Part shown: positions 59,801 through 64,000 of the stretch, piece after piece | Layout of the letters: the number at the start of each line of letters is the position of its first letter | Position numbering within the stretch: the first letter of the stretch is position 1 | Source: Mytilus galloprovincialis | Lineage: Eukaryota; Mollusca; Bivalvia; Mytilida; Mytilidae | NCBI RefSeq assembly: GCF_965363235.1 | Contig: NC_134846.1 | Span: 30,576,218-30,640,217, forward strand | Length of the DNA stretch: 64,000 nt | Direction: 5' to 3' | Position numbers and translations under genes: made by a program | Notes under the pieces: model-generated | Databases searched by the model: none | What the model was told of the DNA's origin: nothing | The model's input: the letters and a program-made list of their open reading frames with translations, nothing else

Positions 59801-62560
59801 ATGTTGCTATTGCATTTTAAACAACAAAATTGCATAAATAAATCATTTCAGTTTGCATTGAGAAAAAGTTGTGTGTGGTTTTATTTCAGCAAAGAAGCAC
59901 TGTTGAACTGGCCATGAACATGATGCATAAGCCATAATCTTATTTATGCAAATTTGTTTATTTATGTAAATTTCTAGCTGCTCACATGCATCACTGTGCA
60001 CACCACTTTCACTCCCACCTCCATATGGGTCAGTGTAACCTCCTCCTCCCGCTCCGGTGGACAAACTAGGACTTCCTCTTCCGTAACGAACCTGTAGCCA
60101 TAAACATTTAAATATATAATTTGCATAGCATATTCACGTATATTAAATATAAAATTCAAATATTTCAATTAACATGATTTAAGGAATGATTTACAAGTCA
60201 TGCAAGTATCTATAGCTTTATTCTGTAAAATGTGAAAAATTTCTGCTTCAAAATGTACTTGTACATGATGTATTGGAAGGTCCCCTTATGCATGTTATGC
60301 ATGTCATGTCTGGCTATCACCGCTATGCTTCCGGGATTTGGAATTTCTGATGAAGAACAAAGTCAACAATATACATAATGATATCTTATCAAATGTTAAA
60401 TACACACGACCATGATGATAATATTAGTACAACATTATTACATAAGAACACAGATAACAGGCTATTATTTGAACTTGGAATTATTTTTAATTATGAATTT
60501 ATGGAATTTGCATAATTTCTTGTACTTGATTTTTTTTTTTAAATTCCATGTTTATTCTGTGCTTAAATGCTTTCTATTACAAAGCAGATAGTACCTTTTT
60601 AATATAATTTACTGTCCCGCGCACAGCACTATCTATGCAAAATACATTGTACGGAAAGTGTTATGAACTGCTCAAAATATTATTATAATAAATCATGTTT
60701 ATTTGATATTATAATATATAATATCAAATAAACATGGAATTTCAAGCACAAGACTTTATACAAATTCCATAATTAAAAATAATTCCAAGTGCAAATAATA
60801 GACTGTTAGATCTAGAGTTCATAAAAAAAGTGTATTGATTTGTTCTTCATCTGTTCAAATATATATTACTCATACTTTAAAAGTACATTCACTATATATG
60901 TCTATGCCTTTTAGTTCAATTACAATGTAAATTTTGCGAAAATGTGCATGAGTCGTTTGTGAGAGGTACTTGTACATGTTGTATGATAATGTATGATGAT
61001 CAATAGCTGGAACTATTATTGCAAGCTAAGAAAGTTTGAAGTTCTAGTTACCAAATTTAAATATCCCCAGATTAAAATATTTAGACATGTTAGACAGATA
61101 TATTTGATTTAAGTCATTTAAATCCCTCAGTAATCTCTGTATGACATAATATATTATGACAGAAAATATATAACCATGTCTAATGCCAGTATTTAAATAT
61201 GTAATATTTTGTACATGTATGTATGATCTAGATAACACCATGAAAATTGCCATTCAGCTTTTACACTTCAACAGTAATGACAGTTAGAAATTATGTCACT
61301 AGGAGCAATAAGTACACTTCTAACAGGATATATAGTATAACCTTAAAGAAGTATATGAATAAAAGGTCAAAATACATTGTACATGTTGTAAGCTCACAGA
61401 ACTTTATAAAAAAATAATGAAAATAATACATATATGTAAAGTTTCTTGCATTGTTTTTTTTTTATGGAGAATGTGTCTTTAATTGTCTCTGTTAACTGAT
61501 CAATAAAGCTTTATAACATGGACCAATTTTGAGCTTTAATATTGCAAAGTCTGATCATAAGACCTTAGGCCAAGTAAAAATATATGTGTGGTTCCAGTAA
61601 CCCTACCGTCCCCACTTCTTCGGCTTAAAAATAGCCTACCCTAAAGATTTTATTGTCATTTTTTATTAAGCACTGTTAAAGTCAGAATTTTGCTCCCATA
61701 GACTCAATGTTAAAAAAAAAACATAAAATAAAAAAAATCCCTACCTACCTACCCTACCTTTTTTTCAAATGTAACTGGAACCACACATACTTTTTTATTT
61801 GGCCTTAAAGAATTATATGAATAAAGGGTCAAAATACATTGTACGCTCACCGAACTTTACAAAAAAATAATGAAAATAAATGTAAAGTTTCTTGCATTGT
61901 TTTTTTATGGAGAATGTGTCTTTAATTGTCTCTGTTAACTCAATAAAGTTTTATAACATGTATAACATGGACCAATTTTCAGCTTTATTAAAATATTGCA
62001 AAGTCTGATCATAAGACCTTAGTGAAAATGTGACCTGTGTTGAAATCTTAGTGATATTTTACCTTGTCATCGCTACCAATTCCCATTGCATTCTGAGCAA
62101 ACCTTTCTTTTGCTTTTAATGCTTTGGCCCTTTCATTTCTGAGCCTCTCATCATCTTTTAACAGAGCAACCAGCTGTTTTGCCTTTTCTCTGACATTCAT
62201 CCCTTGATCTTTGTTATCCTCTCGATACTGAAAATCTCTCAATGTTTGAATTGCAAAAATATTTTCTTTACATTGTTGTGCCACTTTTTCACTTCCAGTT
62301 TTAATAATATAATCCAAGAGCATGAGTGATTTGTAAACATGCCTCCAGTTTTTACCGTGATCGTTAAGTCGCTTCCAGATCATTTGCATGATTTCAGTAA
62401 ATGCAACAACATTGTACGTAAGATCGGCTATTTCTGACATCAGTGTACTGGAAGGACCCCAAGGGTCATTGGATGTTGCTTCTCGAACTTTAACCTGTGC
62501 CTCGGAATAGTTGTGAATTACATTTTTGACAGTCCGGCGTATGGGTGGCATGTTAGACAT
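50844..62560 (-). CDS. EPN: Epsin (ENTH-domain endocytic clathrin adaptor)
   Basis: Minus-strand exons: 62560-62063, 60091 to 60019 or 60004, 57199-57000, probable microexon 55892-55866, 53937-53676, 53245-52988, 52161-52000 and 51061-50844. Phases agree throughout, giving about 570 residues, the usual epsin size. Exon 1 holds the whole ENTH domain (about residues 12-145; NYSEAQVKVREATSNDPWGP, WRHVYKSLMLLDYI), which binds PI(4,5)P2 and bends membrane. Exon 3 encodes two ubiquitin-interacting motifs (EEEIQLQLALAMSKEE, SDDVKLALALEESRK). The tail has five repeats of the DPW type for AP-2 plus DPWLM, clathrin boxes LLTLD and LVNLD, and three NPF motifs for EH-domain partners, the last at the C-terminus (YNPFL). 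The donor of exon 2 is uncertain; both choices keep phase. The start is the family MSNMP/SSxxRR start. The frame is intact. Confidence 0.95.
51840..51980 (+). repeat. Dispersed repeat, family A, in an epsin intron
   Basis: GGGCTTTGCTCATTGTTGAA, CACCTATAGTTGTTAACTTC, TGGAGAGTTGTCTCATTGGC and AATCATACCACATCTTC are in order. It ends 20 bases before exon 52000-52161 of epsin. Confidence 0.8.
52295..52475 (+). repeat. Dispersed repeat, family B fragment, in an epsin intron
   Basis: TTGCCCTGCTTTGACTACAC, TTTTCAAATATTTTGGCCTT and GAGCATCACTGAAGAGTTGT parallel 3740-3870. Confidence 0.6.
55465..55580 (-). repeat. Dispersed repeat, family A, in an epsin intron
   Basis: GTGGTATGATTGTCAATGAG, ACAACTCTCCACAAAAGTCA and TGACCTTCAACAATGAGCAA are in order. 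Confidence 0.8.
55866..55892 (-). CDS. EPN: Probable 27-bp epsin microexon
   Basis: On the minus strand a T-rich tract ending TTTTGTTTAG precedes GAAAGAAGAAGTAAAAGTAA, and the exon ends ACAACA before GTAAGAG, a good donor. It encodes nine residues, ERRSKSKTT, in phase 0, which fits between the phase-0 end of exon 3 (QDD) and the start of the next exon (GQPGGLL). It could be constitutive or alternatively spliced, adding a basic Ser/Thr-rich patch after the second UIM. Confidence 0.55.
57308..57508. mobile_element. MITE with CTGTAAA ends and TA target sites
   Basis: Both ends are flanked by TA and carry the inverted ends CTGTAAACCAATTTATTTTT and, on the other strand, CTGTAAAATAACTTATTTTC. Inside are TTCGCG-type blocks (TTCGCGACTATTTAATTTCG). 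Noncoding, about 201 bases, just upstream of epsin exon 3. Confidence 0.8.
58160..58445 (+). repeat. Dispersed repeat, family D, copy 2
   Basis: AACAAGAATGTGTCCCCAGT, CTAATTTGGCATTAAAATTA and GAAGCGGGACAGAGGGAGAG match the copy at 49.74 kb in the same orientation. Confidence 0.9.
59064..59153. repeat. Two-copy tandem repeat, 45-base unit
   Basis: AAACATGATAAACTTTCTAA ... GTAGAAAAGATAGAGTAAT is present twice with no visible difference, so it is recent. Confidence 0.9.
59190..59514. mobile_element. MITE with CAGRGTTCTC ends (hAT-like)
   Basis: Left end CAGAGTTCTCACTAAGG; right end on the other strand CAGGGTTCTCGCTAAGG. GGCTAA flanks both sides (59184-59189 and 59515-59520). The interior has CTGGACTCAT and TGGACTCGCC blocks. 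The ends are like hAT terminal repeats. Confidence 0.85.
59655..59735 (-). repeat. Dispersed repeat, family A, short copy
   Basis: TATATAGGAAGATGTGGTAT, GAGTGCCAATGAGACAACTC and CATCCAAATAACAATT are in order. Confidence 0.8.
60465..60805. repeat. Inverted repeat with an inner 43-base palindrome
   Basis: The outer arms pair: GAACTTGGAATTATTTTTAA (about 60471) against TTAAAAATAATTCCAAGTGC (about 60773), and AAATTCCATGTTTATT (60541) against AATAAACATGGAATTT (60729). Inside is a near-perfect palindrome, 60694-60736 (CATGTTTATTTGATATT, nine-base AT loop, AATATCAAATAAACATG). It lies in epsin intron 1 and is a foldback remnant or a cruciform-prone site. Confidence 0.8.
61341..62030. repeat. Direct duplication split by a MITE
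   Basis: The first unit (61341-61567, CCTTAAAGAAGTATATGAAT to TCATAAGACCTTA) and the second (61803-62025, CCTTAAAGAATTATATGAAT to TCATAAGACCTTAG) share AGGTCAAAATACATTGTA-, GGAGAATGTGTCTTTAATTG- and ATGGACCAATTTT-type blocks throughout. The element at 61568-61804 sits exactly at the junction. Confidence 0.9.
61568..61804. mobile_element. Harbinger-like MITE, TTA target sites
   Basis: The ends are GGCCAAGTAAAAATATATGT and, on the other strand, GGCCAAATAAAAAAGTATGT, both followed by GTGGTTCCAGT. TTA lies on both sides (61565-61567 and 61805-61807). A three-base TTA duplication with GG-starting ends fits PIF/Harbinger. 237 bases, noncoding. Confidence 0.85.
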
Positions 62561-62854
62561 TGTTAAGCCGTATGTGTCAACCTTTATTAAATACCAAATG
62601 TCCTAACTTCTTACAATGCCGCCTATTAATACTAATTTTTTTCCAATATTAAACCACAAATATAACAAACTTTCTTGGAAAAAGTCTTATTTTATCTTCT
62701 TTTCTGTAATGAAAAAAAATATCACAATAAAAACATGATGAAAGCAAACGAGAAATTAAATAAAAGTGTTGAAGGTCTAACCACTCTGTTTGGAACAACG
62801 TGCAAAAAAATTACTTACATTTATACATGTATATATTTACATGTATGCTGGATT

Positions 62855-63125
62855 TATTGGTGTTTAACAATAATGTTTAATGCCACACTTTCAGCACTCA
62901 GTATTCATGGCGGCCAGTTTTCATTGTTGGCCTTGGAGAGAGCTGAAATCCCTAGAGAGAACCACTGACACCTCCAGTAGGAAAATTGACAATCCTAGTC
63001 AATTAAGGTCATTCAAATGCACCTGCACCTGCTGGATTCGAACACACAAAATCAGTGTTGTGATAATGCATTTGAAATACTTTTAAATGCAGCACAGCAG
63101 CAGTTTGTGCCATAAGCCACTAGCC
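62855..63125 (-). mobile_element. tRNA-related SINE, decayed
   Basis: On the minus strand there is a B-box-like GTTCGAATCCAGC (about 63030), a body with GGTTCTCTCTAGGGATTTCA, and a 3' end TGGCATTAAACATTATTGTT that resembles the GGCGTTAAACACCAA tail of several molluscan SINEs. The A box is degraded. It lies 300 bases upstream of the epsin start. Confidence 0.5.
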
Positions 63126-63514
63126 CTATGCCAGATATTAGTAAAAACTAATGAAAATTTATTTGAATATATAGGGGAAACTTGTCAATTTGGACCGGGA
63201 GCTATATATGTCATGTATGTAGTACCTGAAAAAATTCTGAACGCAGACTGAATTGTAGACCACTCACCCACAAAGCCCCGACTGTGGCCTTACACCATGT
63301 ACACATTTTATATATACATGTATGTAGGACTTTGAAATGAAATGGTACATTTGCACTCCCAACCAGTGGTCATGCTGAGTGGGTTTTTCAGTTAATAAGG
63401 GGCTTGTTAACTTTTATTACTATGAGAAACCGGGAGAATTGGTAGATAAAAAGGGTAAAGTTTTTTTTAAACTTATGTACAATGGAGCGTGTCATTCTTT
63501 ATATACATGTACAT

Positions 63515-63725
63515 ACATAGATTAGACCGTTGGTTTTCCTGTTTGAATGGTTTAACATGTCTAGTAATTTTGGAGCCCTTTATAGCTTGTTGTTCAGTGT
63601 GAGCCAAGGCTCAGTGTTGAAGGCCATACATTGACCTATAATGGTTTACTTTTATAAATTGTTATTTGGATGTAGAGTTGTATCATTAGCAGTCATACCA
63701 AATCTTCCTATATCTATACATGTAC
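63515..63725 (+). repeat. Dispersed repeat, family A, long plus-strand copy
   Basis: TTAGACCGTTGGTTTTCCTG, TTTATAGCTTGTTGTTCAGT, GTGAGCCAAGGCTCAGTGTT, TTGACCTATAATGGTTTACT and GTCATACCAAATCTTCCTAT are present. It is the mirror of the copy at 22.05-22.33 kb and serves as the reference for the family. Confidence 0.85.
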
Positions 63726-64000
63726 ATTTTGTACAGGTGTGCAGACAGACTCTGTATAATAAAATTACTGAAAACCAGGAACTTAATTAGAGGAAAAACT
63801 GTCAAAATATGAGAAAATAAAGGGTGGCAGGTAGGTCAAACTTCCATACATGAAGAGAAAAATGAACAAAATAAGGCCCCAATTGATGTGGATCGAAGGC
63901 TGTCAGCTGGCTCAAGAAGCATCTAAGCTGTGCTGCGCACATCCATTTTGGACAGGCAAATACAGTACAGGTAGGGACTTATTTTTATGGATGTCTTAAT
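63726..64000. other. Unassigned sequence at window end
   Basis: No gene or repeat is supported. A less AT-rich patch near 63880-63960 might belong to something beyond the window. Confidence 0.3.

Overview
The window looks like nuclear DNA of a marine bivalve, most likely a mussel (Mytilidae). It is AT-rich, has intron-containing genes with GT/AG boundaries, and carries an invertebrate Toll-like receptor, an F-type-lectin-like gene and a dense layer of dispersed repeats of the kind I associate with Mytilus. The organism is inferred from repeat style and gene content, not from a database match.

Layout. 1-987 (+): 3' part of a Toll-like receptor. 988-7.6 kb: noncoding DNA with repeat fragments, one tRNA-derived SINE and a broken PDZ-domain exon. 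7.6-14.5 kb (-): a three-exon secreted FTP/F5-8C (fucolectin-type) lectin gene, whose second intron holds a 1.3-kb foldback element and whose signal-peptide exon carries one in-frame TGA. 13.7-19 kb: Penelope-like retroelement copies, the best at 17.4-18.9 kb. 19.1-23.2 kb: a large imperfect palindrome made of two head-to-head decayed copies of the same mobile-element gene. 23.6-35.7 kb (+): a complete eight-exon spermidine-synthase-like gene whose reading frame is intact but whose active-site residues are widely replaced; intron 4 contains a 4.6-kb noncoding element with terminal inverted repeats. 36.7-42.3 kb (+): a degraded Tx1/L1-type LINE broken up by at least three other repeats, among them a tandem-repeat element of about 146-bp period. 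42.9-50.8 kb: repeat fragments, two MITEs and about 4.7 kb of unusually repeat-poor AT-rich DNA. 50.8-62.6 kb (-): a complete epsin gene (ENTH, two UIMs, DPW motifs, clathrin boxes, three NPF motifs) in seven clear exons plus a probable 27-bp microexon. 62.6-64 kb: a SINE and a dispersed repeat beyond the epsin start.

The four host genes (innate receptor, lectin, polyamine-enzyme paralogue, endocytic adaptor) have no obvious joint pathway; two are immune-type recognition genes but they are separate transcription units. The most interesting points are the divergent spermidine-synthase paralogue with a conserved fold and a rebuilt active site, the palindromic mobile-element locus, and the epsin microexon. 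No CRISPR array, rRNA gene or functional tRNA gene was seen. Exon limits were worked out by hand from frame, phase and splice signals. The residue comparison with human SRM and the family assignments of repeats rest on memory and have not been computed.
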